Shown in pieces: positions 14,858 to 21,786 of a DNA stretch of 38,534 bases. Source of the stretch: a virus; IMG/VR virus record IMGVR_UViG_3300031951_000489, positions 1-38,534 of that record; one strand, written 5' to 3'. The stretch's first letter is position 1, and every line of letters begins with the position of its first letter. The position numbers and the translations under genes were made by a program. The notes beneath the pieces were generated by a model. That model was not told the DNA's origin and did not search any database. It was given only the letters and a program-made list of their open reading frames with translations.

Positions 14858-15617
14858 TTGGTTTTGCCTTATCTGTTTCGATCAATTGCCCGGTGAAATT
14901 GTAAGACCCAAAGTGCCCTATCTTGCACCAAGGCGCTCCCCATACCTTACCGCCTAGCTTTCGCCATTCATGGCAAAAATGGTAATCTTCACTTAGAAGC
15001 CTGCCGCTTTCAGGGTCTATGCTTTCCGTAAAAAATCTGTAGACAGGTTTTCCACCCGGCATGTGGCTCATGTCGTTTTTGAACTGCGGGGTGACTTCCT
15101 TCATCTTTTCAAAGACTTCCCGCTTAATCAGCATAATCCCGGTGCCACCAGCGGCTATCTCAAAGGGTTGATTCTGTGGCACTGACACGGTGTTAGACCC
15201 CGGCAAAAGGTTGACCACAAACGAGCCAGTGAACTTGCTCAAGTCCTGTTCACCACGGTTTGCTGCCAGCCTGACTGTCTCCCAGTTAATCTCTTTCTTT
15301 GGGCACATCCCCACAATAATGTCTTTGTCGCTATGCAGCATGTAGTAGATGTCCTGACCGCGCCACTGTTGGTCAGCATCAATGAACAACAAGTGCGTGT
15401 TGTCAGTCTCTAAGAATTGGCTGACAAGGTTGTTCCTAGCCCGTGTAATCAGGCTTTCGTTAAACATGAAAGCGCAAGACAGCCGGATGTTTTGAGCTGA
15501 CAGTAGTCCCGACATTTCGATCAATGACTGTACAAACACCCCGGTGCAATGCCCACCATACATCGGTGTGGCTAGAAATATCTTGGCCTTGAAATCGTCT
15601 TTCTTTTCCTCTTCCAT
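14835..15617 (-). CDS. glycosyltransferase-like protein (GT-A fold)
   Basis: A 260-residue protein with the N-terminal strand 'KIFLATPMYGG', a helix containing 'ESLITRARNNLVSQFLE', and then 'HLLFIDADQQW'. The D-A-D at residues 80-82 is the metal/nucleotide-sugar-binding DxD motif. Later 'AAGGTGIMLIKREVFEKM' and 'LSEDYHFCHEWRKLGG' fit the acceptor and catalytic side of GT-A enzymes. It probably adds a sugar to DNA, a virion protein or a host surface glycan. No TM segment. Neighbours are a nuclease and a PAPS-like gene; a second glycosyltransferase lies at 18881-19588. Confidence 0.75.
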   Translation of the reverse strand: MEEEKKDDFKAKIFLATPMYGGHCTGVFVQSLIEMSGLLSAQNIRLSCAFMFNESLITRARNNLVSQFLETDNTHLLFIDADQQWRGQDIYYMLHSDKDIIVGMCPKKEINWETVRLAANRGEQDLSKFTGSFVVNLLPGSNTVSVPQNQPFEIAAGGTGIMLIKREVFEKMKEVTPQFKNDMSHMPGGKPVYRFFTESIDPESGRLLSEDYHFCHEWRKLGGKVWGAPWCKIGHFGSYNFTGQLIETDKAKPNEYITRT

Positions 15618-15668
15618 GCTCTCTCCAATCAGTGAGGGGTGCCAGAACCGCTGCCCCTCGGCAACGTC

Positions 15669-16031
15669 CTAATCACCGTCATTTGCTGACGGATGCACCT
15701 CTGGCTGTGCGGGGGTTAATTCGTTCCCCAGTAACTTCATAAAGTCTGCCCATCGCATCATGGCTAATGTCTTCTCGCCATCGGCCCGCATGAGAACAAT
15801 AGGCGTTTGCTCCTTGGAACACGCTTGCTCTGCCTGCTCCATGAATTTGTAGACGGCGATTTCCCTTCTGCGCTTACACTCAATCACGTAATTGCCTACG
15901 ATCAAATCGCCTTCCCCGGACACCTGATACTGCGTCAGATTCCTTCGGGTCTTAACGCCAAGCGTTTCGGCAAGATCATTCACAATCTCTCGCTCAAACC
16001 CTGCACCACGCTGGCGTTGAAGTTTACCCAT
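15669..16031 (-). CDS. PD-(D/E)XK nuclease, Holliday-junction-resolvase-like
   Basis: A 120-residue protein. I start at ATG 16031, where TAATG couples it to the stop of the Cys-rich peptide gene; an upstream GTG would add 16 hydrophobic residues. 'QRQRGAGFEREIVNDL' holds Glu14, and 'SGEGDLIVGNYVIECKRR' holds Asp42 and the E-C-K triad (Glu51, Lys53). This is the core of archaeal-type resolvases and VRR-NUC-like nucleases. It probably resolves branched DNA during recombination and before packaging, working with the exonuclease and annealing-type genes upstream in the same operon. Confidence 0.75.
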   Translation of the reverse strand: MGKLQRQRGAGFEREIVNDLAETLGVKTRRNLTQYQVSGEGDLIVGNYVIECKRRREIAVYKFMEQAEQACSKEQTPIVLMRADGEKTLAMMRWADFMKLLGNELTPAQPEVHPSANDGD

Positions 16032-16183
16032 TAGAAGCAGTTGGTTGTGCAGTTGCCACCATAGCAGCATGTCGTACACATCACCATCCGACCATCAGGA
16101 GTTGTGATTGTATGTGTGCGGCAGTTAGCATAGACGGCTGTTGCAAACGTCAGGCCAAGCAAACCTACGATAATTTTCTTCAT
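16031..16183 (-). CDS. Cys-rich secreted peptide with signal sequence
   Basis: A 50-residue protein. ATG at 16183 follows AGGGGAAACC, a good SD. Residues 1-19 are a typical signal peptide (M-K-K, hydrophobic core, cleavage after VYA). The mature 31 residues hold six Cys at positions 21, 36, 39, 40, 45 and 49. After export, the periplasm would allow disulfides or metal binding. It overlaps the nuclease ATG. Function unknown; it might affect the envelope or entry of other phages. Confidence 0.7.
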   Translation of the reverse strand: MKKIIVGLLGLTFATAVYANCRTHTITTPDGRMVMCTTCCYGGNCTTNCF

Positions 16184-16196
16184 GGTTTCCCCTAGT

Positions 16197-16481
16197 TTAG
16201 AAAGGCACATCGTCATCACCATCCAGCGACTTGCTCGGTGCTGGCTGGACATTCTGCTTGTAGTTGCCATCAGGTTTCCAGTTGTCTTCCTTCAAGCTGA
16301 TTAGTGGGCCACGCGCAGATTGTTTAGTCCATGCGGCAATCTTCAAAGTCTCGCCTGCCACATAGTCACGTTCTAGTTTTAACTCACCTTTCCAATCAGG
16401 GCCACTACCAGTCTCGCCCTTCTTGTGATTGGTGAACAATACCCCGGTTCCTGCTTGTCTTTCTTGTGGTTGATACGCCAT
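16197..16481 (-). CDS. SSB-like single-stranded DNA-binding protein candidate
   Basis: A 94-residue protein with ATG at 16481 preceded by GGAAAG; an upstream start would add 11 residues without an SD. The body has beta-rich 'TGVLFTNHKK', 'PDWKGELKLE', 'LKIAAWTKQSARGPLISLK' stretches consistent with a small OB-type fold. The end is 'LDGDDDVPF', which matches the acidic SSB tip (DDDIPF) used to recruit repair enzymes. Placement among exonuclease, annealing-type and resolvase genes supports a recombination role. The fold is inferred and not proven. Confidence 0.6.
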   Translation of the reverse strand: MAYQPQERQAGTGVLFTNHKKGETGSGPDWKGELKLERDYVAGETLKIAAWTKQSARGPLISLKEDNWKPDGNYKQNVQPAPSKSLDGDDDVPF

Positions 16482-16482
16482 G

Positions 16483-16668
16483 TTACTTTCCTTTCGCCAA
16501 ATGGTAGCGGGCAAAATTCTTCCCGCCTTGTTTTACATCTTCCGTAATAATGATATGCCCCTGCTTCTTTAGGTCATCCACCCGTGCTGCCAGCCTAGCG
16601 CAGCCAAACAAACGCAGAGCATCCAAGTGCGTGATTGCATTACCAGCTTGCAAGTGCATTAGGATCAT
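16483..16668 (-). CDS. helix-turn-helix protein (HTH_39-like)
   Basis: A 61-residue protein. 'AGNAITHLDALRLFGCARLAARVDDLKKQGHII' is the pattern of the small winged HTH phage family. ATG 16668 is the first start in a longer open frame, with the next ATG at 16659; no clear SD is seen. It is packed between the SSB-like gene and the annealing-type gene. It probably binds DNA and may regulate the early operon. Confidence 0.75.
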   Translation of the reverse strand: MILMHLQAGNAITHLDALRLFGCARLAARVDDLKKQGHIIITEDVKQGGKNFARYHLAKGK

Positions 16669-16712
16669 TTCGTTCTGCGTAAGTTTGCCTGTGTTTCCTA
16701 TGACTGGCTGTT

Positions 16713-17558
16713 CTACTTTTTTGCCTGTGCTTCCTGATTGATCGTAAAGCGGGCACCGCCAATGCCAGTGGTCAATACGGTATACAGACCTTCATTTGTA
16801 TCCCTGACCTTGGAAAAGAAGCCGCGATTTACACGCTCAAACTCGCCAATCTTAAAGAGCTTTTCATCGCCTTTGGACTTCTTGCTCTGCATGATTTTGT
16901 CCATTAGCGTTAAGAAAGCATCCACCCATCCATCAGCATCCTGATGGTAGCTGTAAGGATCATCGCTGCCCGGAACAAACAAAGGCCAGTCCCCTGCTGG
17001 TTCATCAGTAATGACCGGCATGGTAGGGATCGGCTCAGGTTCAGGCATTACGAGACTTTCCTTAACGGCTGTAGGGATTGACTCGACCTCTGTTTCGTCA
17101 AGCATCCCCAATCCGCAATGAGCCAGCACCGATCTGCGTATTGCTTTGGTAGTTGCTTTGAGAACTCCGTTAGCCAAAGCATCGCCTCTGAGTCCGGCAA
17201 TGCTGACGGCACCTTGATTTTCGCTAACTCGACCATCAGCCCCGGTAACTCTGACGCTGACAATGTAAATATCATCGACGCGTTCCTTACCCGTAATTTG
17301 AGTTGACAGTCTGTGGATGTTGCAGAGTTGTTGTGTGGCTCCTGCGTTGGCATATAGCACCTGCTTCCCAGATAGGTTCAGCAGGTCAAACGGTTTGGCA
17401 CTAGGGTCTAGGCCAATCTGCTTGCAGCGGTAGTTGTAGTACTGCACCTTCTGAACTTGGTTTAGCCCCGACAAGTCCCCTTTGGTTACGATTGATTCAA
17501 TGATCGCTGGATCAATAGTAGCGACCTCACCCTTTGGCATACTGATTACGTTACTCAT
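16713..17558 (-). CDS. RecT/Red-beta-like annealing protein (putative)
   Basis: A 281-residue protein. The first half has 'QKVQYYNYRCKQIGLDPSAKPFDLL', 'GKQVLYANAGATQQL' and 'ATTKAIRRSVLAHCGLGMLDETEVES'. This is the layout of phage single-strand annealing relatives (Bet/RecT-like: a 'GLDP' turn and a final 'K...R...GLGMLDE' segment). Between them is 'GALSIA.LRGDALAN'-like sequence. The exonuclease gene directly upstream (10 bases) makes a Red-type pair likely: the nuclease exposes 3' ends and this protein anneals them. The recurrent AGGGGCTAAAT precedes ATG. The family is not certain. Confidence 0.6.
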   Translation of the reverse strand: MSNVISMPKGEVATIDPAIIESIVTKGDLSGLNQVQKVQYYNYRCKQIGLDPSAKPFDLLNLSGKQVLYANAGATQQLCNIHRLSTQITGKERVDDIYIVSVRVTGADGRVSENQGAVSIAGLRGDALANGVLKATTKAIRRSVLAHCGLGMLDETEVESIPTAVKESLVMPEPEPIPTMPVITDEPAGDWPLFVPGSDDPYSYHQDADGWVDAFLTLMDKIMQSKKSKGDEKLFKIGEFERVNRGFFSKVRDTNEGLYTVLTTGIGGARFTINQEAQAKK

Positions 17559-17568
17559 ATTTAGCCCC

Positions 17569-18471
17569 TCATTTGATTAAGAATCTACGACTACCCGCCT
17601 GCTCTATTACAAACTTCTCATAAGTCTCTGGAAGCGCCTGCTTTAACAGATCAGCACTAAAGCGTTTGCTAGGCTTTGCGGTCTTCCATGTGGCTAGAAT
17701 CTCGCCACTGAAAGATTTAAGCGTAGCCTTCTGCGCCATGGCACCTTGGATCATTTGCTTTAGCCCTTCCTCGGCCTCTTCGTATTCTTTGAGCTTTGCC
17801 TTGATCGCGGCTAACTGTTGGCAGGCAGTCTCCAATGCAGCATTAGCCACCATCTCTGACCCATCATCGACCTTATACATGTCGCCTACGGCATCAGCCA
17901 TGGTCTGTGGGTTAAAACTGCGGGTCTGTATCTGCGCCCAGAATTCAGCCATGGTGCGGATATGCGCCTCGGCCTCTAGCTGTGTAAAGTTTTGCGGGAA
18001 GTGGCAAAGCTCCTGCCCACCAAACAAGACAACAAGGATGATGTTTTCCACGCCCTCATGCACTATCTGCTCATGCAGACATTGGGCACGGTAGCGCGGG
18101 CTTACCAATTCCTCGCCATCCTCGCCATACTTTTTGCGCTGGTGAACGCCAAGATTCTTGACTTCAAATAGCGTCTTGCCATCGGCAGAAATGTAGTCAA
18201 AATGACTTGCTAGCCAGTTGTGCTTAGGGTGCATCAGGGTGTAGTCAGCATCCTTAAACTCCCACCCCCATCTGCCTGCTGCTGCCCGCATGATGGGTTC
18301 CTGCATTACTAAACCCATCTGCACTGCCTCATTGTCTGAGAGGTCAGGCTTTGGTTTCTGCCCAGTCTTTTGCAGGTAGACTTCCCCTGCCTGTCCTTCT
18401 GCGATCATGCCTGCATCTGATGACCAGATGTGTTGATCGCGTATTGCTACGTCGTGTTCGCTCAGTGCCAT
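17569..18471 (-). CDS. YqaJ-type (lambda exonuclease-like) recombination exonuclease
   Basis: A 300-residue protein. 'GLVMQEPIMRAAAGRWGWE' (Glu58), 'WLASHFDYIS' (Asp92), 'LFEVKN' (Glu103, Lys105) and 'YRAQCLHEQ' (Gln130, His133) give the YqaJ viral recombinase core. It digests one strand of linear dsDNA ends for annealing. The last third (from about residue 200) is a coiled helix with a basic tail. The adjacent annealing-type gene completes a Red-like module. It ends 10 bases before that gene's SD element and is preceded by AGGGGGCTGAT. Confidence 0.85.
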   Translation of the reverse strand: MALSEHDVAIRDQHIWSSDAGMIAEGQAGEVYLQKTGQKPKPDLSDNEAVQMGLVMQEPIMRAAAGRWGWEFKDADYTLMHPKHNWLASHFDYISADGKTLFEVKNLGVHQRKKYGEDGEELVSPRYRAQCLHEQIVHEGVENIILVVLFGGQELCHFPQNFTQLEAEAHIRTMAEFWAQIQTRSFNPQTMADAVGDMYKVDDGSEMVANAALETACQQLAAIKAKLKEYEEAEEGLKQMIQGAMAQKATLKSFSGEILATWKTAKPSKRFSADLLKQALPETYEKFVIEQAGSRRFLIK

Positions 18472-18472
18472 A

Positions 18473-18853
18473 TCAGCCCCCTACTTTGCTTTGCTCTTCG
18501 CATGTCTTTTCTTCAATCCACTTTGCCAAGTAAAGAGCATCTGTGTTTAGCCGGTCTAATAAAAATTTAGCTTCGTCGAGCGTGTCAAATGAGTAGTCGT
18601 ATAGCTCTACGAAATCGTATATAAGATCGCTCAACGATACGCACAAGTAGCCGCAGCTATCGTATTCAAACCCTTTTTCTTCGGATGTAATGCCAGCAAA
18701 ATACTCCGGCACTTTGATTGTCAGTTCGACATCCTTCGGCGGTAAGTCGGTATTTGTGAAGTCGTGTGTGACTGTGATTTCTGCCGAAAATACTGGATCG
18801 TTGTCACTATCCTTCGGCATTTCAAAGTTTTCTGAGTCGCTTAGTTCAACCAT
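18473..18853 (-). CDS. acidic protein of unknown function
   Basis: A 126-residue protein, strongly acidic (many Asp and Glu), with the N-terminal 'DSDNDPVFSAEITVTHDF', a middle 'LTIKVPEYFAGITSEEKG' and a helical end 'AKFLLDRLNTDALYLAKWIEEK'. No TM segment. The AGGGGGCTGAT SD element (18854-18865) precedes ATG, and the same element precedes the exonuclease ATG directly after its stop. A highly acidic product could be a DNA mimic, but the fold cannot be judged. Confidence 0.5.
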   Translation of the reverse strand: MVELSDSENFEMPKDSDNDPVFSAEITVTHDFTNTDLPPKDVELTIKVPEYFAGITSEEKGFEYDSCGYLCVSLSDLIYDFVELYDYSFDTLDEAKFLLDRLNTDALYLAKWIEEKTCEEQSKVGG

Positions 18854-18880
18854 ATCAGCCCCCTTATAAGATTAGCGAAT

Positions 18881-19588
18881 TTACAGATTACCAAGAAAAT
18901 ATCGTTTGTGCAACAGTGGTCTATTAAGTTTAAGCCAGTCTTCTGCCTCCATCATGTTTTTACTGTCGGCACCCAAACCACGGCCTATGGTGCTAGACCC
19001 CACATGATGTACATAGGCACGGGAGAGCCAGTGGCTATAGCCTTCATCAGTCATATCGGCACAGGCCACGTTATCTGAGAAAAAGTTAGTCGGCGAGAAG
19101 CCGGGCCATCCGTCCCGGTCTACGCTAGCGAACAAGGGAGCAGTCCATTCCACCTTAGCAATCTGCTCTTCGCTTGCCCAACGCATACCCGTCCATTGAT
19201 CCTGCTCCTGCTTATGCCGGATGTTTTGCGGCAGGCTAGCCATGTTGCTACGGGCTGAGACAAACCCCACCTTGTGCCCCTGTTGCTTCAAAATCACCCG
19301 GTCATGGCAAAGCAGCCAATAGGTATTAGGATCAAGCACAACGTCATCGTTAGCCAAGATGACAGTCTCATGCCCGTCCATGAACACCTGAGACATGGCG
19401 TAGTTAAACGACTCGCCAAAGTTAGGCTTATCGTTCTCACCTAGCCAGTTAATAAACTCACAAGTATGCAGGCCGGGGAAGTCCCCAAAAACGTAGACCT
19501 TGGTTTCCCGTGGAACATAGGCTTCAATGCTGGCAAGCAGCACTTGGATGGTCTTGCTACCCTTGGTAGCGATCAGGATAGGTGTCAT
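18881..19588 (-). CDS. glycosyltransferase family 2-like protein
   Basis: A 235-residue protein. I use ATG 19588, which overlaps the stop of the 24-residue TM microprotein upstream (ATGA); the longer version from 19651 would use TTG and overlaps that gene. The N-terminus 'MTPILIATKGSKTIQVLLAS' is a Rossmann-like strand, and 'ETVILANDDVVLD' (Asp81, Asp82) is the nucleotide-sugar/metal motif. Later 'FFSDNVACADM..EGY' fits the acceptor side. It probably modifies a glycan or a virion component. It is one of two glycosyltransferases in the leftward operon. Confidence 0.7.
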   Translation of the reverse strand: MTPILIATKGSKTIQVLLASIEAYVPRETKVYVFGDFPGLHTCEFINWLGENDKPNFGESFNYAMSQVFMDGHETVILANDDVVLDPNTYWLLCHDRVILKQQGHKVGFVSARSNMASLPQNIRHKQEQDQWTGMRWASEEQIAKVEWTAPLFASVDRDGWPGFSPTNFFSDNVACADMTDEGYSHWLSRAYVHHVGSSTIGRGLGADSKNMMEAEDWLKLNRPLLHKRYFLGNL

Positions 19589-19659
19589 TCGCCATACCCC
19601 ACCAAGATTCCTAAAGCCACAACCGCCACCAGAAAAGTCACAAATATCCAAATATCCAT
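19585..19659 (-). CDS. 24-residue single-TM microprotein
   Basis: ATG at 19659 is preceded by AAAGGGGTCAGAG, a good SD. The product begins M-D-I-W-I-F and is almost entirely hydrophobic (Val, Ala, Leu, Gly; residues 3-22), ending G-Y-G-E. The stop TGA overlaps the glycosyltransferase ATG. It is too short for most gene callers. It may be a membrane regulator, an anchor for the enzyme behind it, or a translational leader for it. Confidence 0.6.
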   Translation of the reverse strand: MDIWIFVTFLVAVVALGILVGYGE

Positions 19660-19708
19660 CTCTGACCCCTTTCGATTAGGACAATCTCTGCCTTGTCGGC
19701 AGTTATGG

Positions 19709-19900
19709 TTACAGCAGATCAATTTTCACCTTCACCCGCACTGGAACAGCCTTTAGACGCACCCAATACTGATTGTCTTCTAGCCAAGACAGAGCGTGTA
19801 AGCGTGTACGAAACAGCGCCGTATGCACTGGTTTGCTAGGGTCAAGGCGCTCAGAAACAAACTTGCCACGATAGGCAATCGCCCAACAGTCTTTCCTCAT
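19709..19900 (-). CDS. small basic protein of unknown function
   Basis: A 63-residue soluble protein, beginning 'MRKDCWAIAYRGKF' and containing 'RTRLHALSWLEDNQYW'. It overlaps the stop of the next upstream gene (ATGA at 19897-19900). It has a possible beta-strand at the end ('VPVRVKVKIDLL'). No known motif. The translational coupling supports a real gene. Confidence 0.55.
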   Translation of the reverse strand: MRKDCWAIAYRGKFVSERLDPSKPVHTALFRTRLHALSWLEDNQYWVRLKAVPVRVKVKIDLL

Positions 19901-20094
19901 TTCAGTTTCTCCGCATATTTTTTGTTCTGCTCACCAACCCAAAGGGCTAGGCAGGCCATCTCTAGTTCTTCTGAGACTTGCCGGGTATTGAGCGTCATAT
20001 CCAGCCTTTGCTGCCTGCCTACATTCAGGCCATAGGCATAGCTTGCAAAGGCACAGAAAGCGGTTACAAGGGCTATGGCAGCTAAGTTTCTCAT
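19897..20094 (-). CDS. small N-terminal-TM protein, spanin- or signal-anchor-like
   Basis: A 65-residue protein with an N-terminal hydrophobic helix (residues 3-22, 'NLAAIALVTAFCAFASYAYG') followed by a charged helical tail ('RQQRLDMTLNTRQVSEELEM'). This is a type II anchor or signal-peptide layout. It overlaps both neighbours by 4 bases (ATGA). Such anchored coiled proteins include i-spanins, but it lies in the early operon, away from the lysis genes. Confidence 0.55.
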   Translation of the reverse strand: MRNLAAIALVTAFCAFASYAYGLNVGRQQRLDMTLNTRQVSEELEMACLALWVGEQNKKYAEKLK

Positions 20095-20294
20095 CTCACC
20101 CTCTGCTGGCAGCTATAGGCTTGTGGGCCATCCCTGAAATTACCCATGAACCGGCAGTCCTCGGTGATGTACTTGATCGCTAACTGGTAGCCGAATGTGA
20201 ATGAGACTAGGGCAATCAAGATGCAGCCAAAGGATGTAGCCCAAGAGCGCTTTAGCCACTCCCAAATGCGCTTTACATCTAGCAGGTCTTTCAT
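20091..20294 (-). CDS. small single-TM protein
   Basis: A 67-residue protein with an amphipathic N-terminus ('MKDLLDVKRIWEWLKRSWA'), one TM helix (about 21-40, 'SFGCILIALVSFTFGYQLA') and a short tail containing two Cys ('EDCRFMG', 'AYSCQQRVR'). It overlaps the genes on both sides (ATGA). Part of a chain of tiny membrane proteins in the leftward operon. Role unknown. Confidence 0.55.
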   Translation of the reverse strand: MKDLLDVKRIWEWLKRSWATSFGCILIALVSFTFGYQLAIKYITEDCRFMGNFRDGPQAYSCQQRVR

Positions 20295-20488
20295 TCATAC
20301 ACCCGATCAACAATGCGCTGAATCATGGAGCAGTGGTGCCTGAGTTCAGTAGCAGTGGCATCAATGTCCGACCAGACTGGCTTATAGGTCTGACGCACTA
20401 GCTTATTGAGTTCTGTGACCAGCTTATTGATTTCGACAACGTGTGTGCCTACGTCCAGTAGGTCTGGATCGCCTCTTTTTTCGTACAT
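20291..20488 (-). CDS. small coiled-coil protein
   Basis: A 65-residue helical protein with a heptad pattern 'VVEINKLVTELNKLVRQTYK' followed by 'DIDATATELRHHCSMIQRIVDRV'. No TM segment. ATG is preceded by the recurrent AAGGGGG-type element (GGGGGCTAAT, 20489-20499). It overlaps the downstream TM gene by 4 bases. It probably oligomerises; function unknown. Confidence 0.55.
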   Translation of the reverse strand: MYEKRGDPDLLDVGTHVVEINKLVTELNKLVRQTYKPVWSDIDATATELRHHCSMIQRIVDRVYE

Positions 20489-20504
20489 ATTAGCCCCCGA
20501 ATGA

Positions 20505-20684
20505 TTAGTTACTGGATTGGATTTCGATGTCTAGCCGTCTTTCTTTGGCACGTTGGATGATGGCACGGATGGCGTTTACATTGGCCTGAGCGCGTTCTAA
20601 ACGCTCTGTCATACGTGCCTCATAAATGAGCAATTCACGCATTACATCCGTAGATTTTGGTACATCGTATTCGTACTTAACCAT
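20505..20684 (-). CDS. small helical charged protein
   Basis: A 59-residue protein. ATG at 20684 is preceded by GAAAGGGG, which decides this start over an upstream one at 20744 that would overlap the HNH gene. It is one long helix with mixed charge ('RMTERLERAQANVNAIRAIIQRAKERRLDIEIQ'). Coiled-coil character. No recognisable family. Confidence 0.6.
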   Translation of the reverse strand: MVKYEYDVPKSTDVMRELLIYEARMTERLERAQANVNAIRAIIQRAKERRLDIEIQSSN

Positions 20685-20725
20685 GGTAATTCCCCTTTCA
20701 TTAGGTATGTGTAAACGTCTACACG

Positions 20726-21136
20726 CTATGAACCGTATACCCATGTTTCATTACTGTCAAGTACCTTGTTGTGCTTTTTTCTATTCTCTTGTTCGGATAC
20801 AACACGCAGATTAGACGGCACATGTAGGCCAGAAACGGTAGCTCCGCGCAGTGGGTAAATATGATCAACAACAAAGCGAGAGCCGGTGGCGGCAGTCAAA
20901 TGGACAGCCTGAAGGTAGGTAGCCTTGATCTCCTGCCAGTCTGAATCAGTGAGCCAAGGCGGTACGCAACGGTTAGGAACAGACACGCTTTTAGCCGGAA
21001 TGGCGGTCTTTTTGTAGGCCGCAGTCTTAGCTTTATGACATGTTTTACAGACCGTGTAGAGGCCGTCTTTAGTCGTAAATTTGGGGTAGAAGTCAGACCT
21101 TGATTTTGTCTGCTTGCATGATTTGCACTCTTTCAT
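20726..21136 (-). CDS. HNH endonuclease with zinc-ribbon Cys pairs
   Basis: A 136-residue protein with SD AAGGAGA. N-terminal Zn ribbon 'CKSC' (4, 7) and 'CKTC' (30, 33). The core 'FVVDHIYPLRG' (Asp91, His92) followed by 'PSNLRVVSEQENRKKHN' (Asn109, Asn118) is an HNH nuclease. It could be a homing-type enzyme, but it is the first gene of the leftward recombination operon, next to the origin. A function in recombination, packaging or superinfection is possible. Confidence 0.85.
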   Translation of the reverse strand: MKECKSCKQTKSRSDFYPKFTTKDGLYTVCKTCHKAKTAAYKKTAIPAKSVSVPNRCVPPWLTDSDWQEIKATYLQAVHLTAATGSRFVVDHIYPLRGATVSGLHVPSNLRVVSEQENRKKHNKVLDSNETWVYGS

Positions 21137-21150
21137 AGCTTCTCCTTGCC

Positions 21151-21348
21151 TGTGGATAACATGAGGATAACATTAGGATAACCATTGAACAAGTGCCAGC
21201 AGATATGGCGTATATGTCTTATATTACGGGCGTATACTATATGACATATAGTAAGAATATATGAACGCATACTATAGTTCGTCTACTATACGCCCTTACC
21301 TAGATTACAAAACCTATAGGCTATAGGTCAGGATTGGGCTGTGGATAA
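21151..21348. other. putative replication origin with DnaA boxes
   Basis: TTATCCACA (minus strand) occurs perfectly at 21151-21159 and 21340-21348. Near-matches TTATCCTCA (21162-21170) and TTATCCTAA (21173-21181) follow the first box at an exact 11-base spacing. Between them lies an AT-rich stretch (21190-21330) with inverted repeats, suited to unwinding. One further perfect match, at 14008-14016, is inside a gene, so isolated boxes do occur by chance. The array is the support. Function is not shown. Confidence 0.5.
21235..21253. repeat. perfect 19-base dyad
   Basis: TACTATATG-A-CATATAGTA: 9-base arms around one base. Nearby GGGCGTATACT (21228-21238) is partly inverted as ACTATACGCCC (21285-21295). 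Either could be a binding site for a replication or control protein. Confidence 0.7.
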
Positions 21349-21599
21349 CTTGGACTATAGGGCACGTGCCGCCCTCTTGGGGGAGGCGGCGGTGCCTACT
21401 GGGACTAGGTGGTCAATGGGTTGTTGGCAGCTTGCCAAGTCAACGGGTCAGCCAGCGGAACCTAGCGCGCGTAGGGATTTATCCAAAGTCCCTCATGTCG
21501 TGTCATCCCGTGTGCGCGCGCGTGGGATTTATCGGCAAGCCATTATGTATGAACGGATTGAAAAGGTAGGCGATTGAAAATCGGGCTTCTAATGGCATG

Positions 21600-21634
21600 A
21601 AAAAGCCCGCCTAGGGGGTAACCTAGACGGGCTG
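21600..21634 (-). terminator. intrinsic terminator of the minus strand
   Basis: Read on the minus strand: a 12-base-pair stem AGCCCGUCUAGG / CCUAGGCGGGCU with one U-G pair and a 6-base loop, followed by UUUUUU. On the plus strand the U-G would be an A-C mismatch, so it acts on the minus strand. It ends the clamp transcript before the origin. Confidence 0.85.
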
Positions 21635-21666
21635 TCAGAAAGCCCGCTAAGGGGCTAAAAACGGCC

Positions 21667-21756
21667 CTAGAATAGGGCAAAGATCACAAAGACGAACCCG
21701 TATAAAGCAAACAGACAAAGAATTGCAGAAATCAGGCACAAAAGGGTTTCGTTCAT
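21667..21756 (-). CDS. 29-residue single-TM microprotein
   Basis: ATG at 21756 preceded by AGAGGTCAATC. The product starts M-N-E-T and then is hydrophobic to the end (Leu, Ile, Phe, Val, Ala, Cys; residues 5-28), with one Tyr-Gly in the middle. TAG at 21667-21669, 33 bases before the terminator. It has the size and profile of a membrane-active peptide. Function unknown. Confidence 0.6.
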   Translation of the reverse strand: MNETLLCLISAILCLFALYGFVFVIFALF

Positions 21757-21786
21757 TGATTGACCTCTTCATGTAGTCCGTCCATG

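Larger units (their letters stand above)
21137..21666. other. intergenic region with putative origin, structured GC-rich part and terminator
   Basis: 530 bases without a convincing gene. 21151-21348 is AT-rich with DnaA-box-like repeats. 21235-21253 is a perfect dyad. 21361-21390 is GC-rich with a palindrome GGCACGTGCC (21361-21370) and a hairpin GCCGCC/GGCGGC. 21465-21483 and 21516-21533 form an imperfect direct repeat around GGATTTATC. 21600-21634 is a minus-strand terminator. An open frame starting with GTG (21341-21577) has no SD and is not called. Confidence 0.6.

Noticed and set aside
21341-21577. Plus-strand open frame of 78 codons starting at the second DnaA box
   Set aside because: No SD, starts with GTG inside a box, and lies over hairpins and a repeat. 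No homology pattern seen. A shorter frame here (21366-21569) has the same problem.
21640-21660. Copy of the AAGGGGCTAAAA element without a gene
   Set aside because: The SD-like element here is not followed by a start codon within reach; it is probably chance or remnant.
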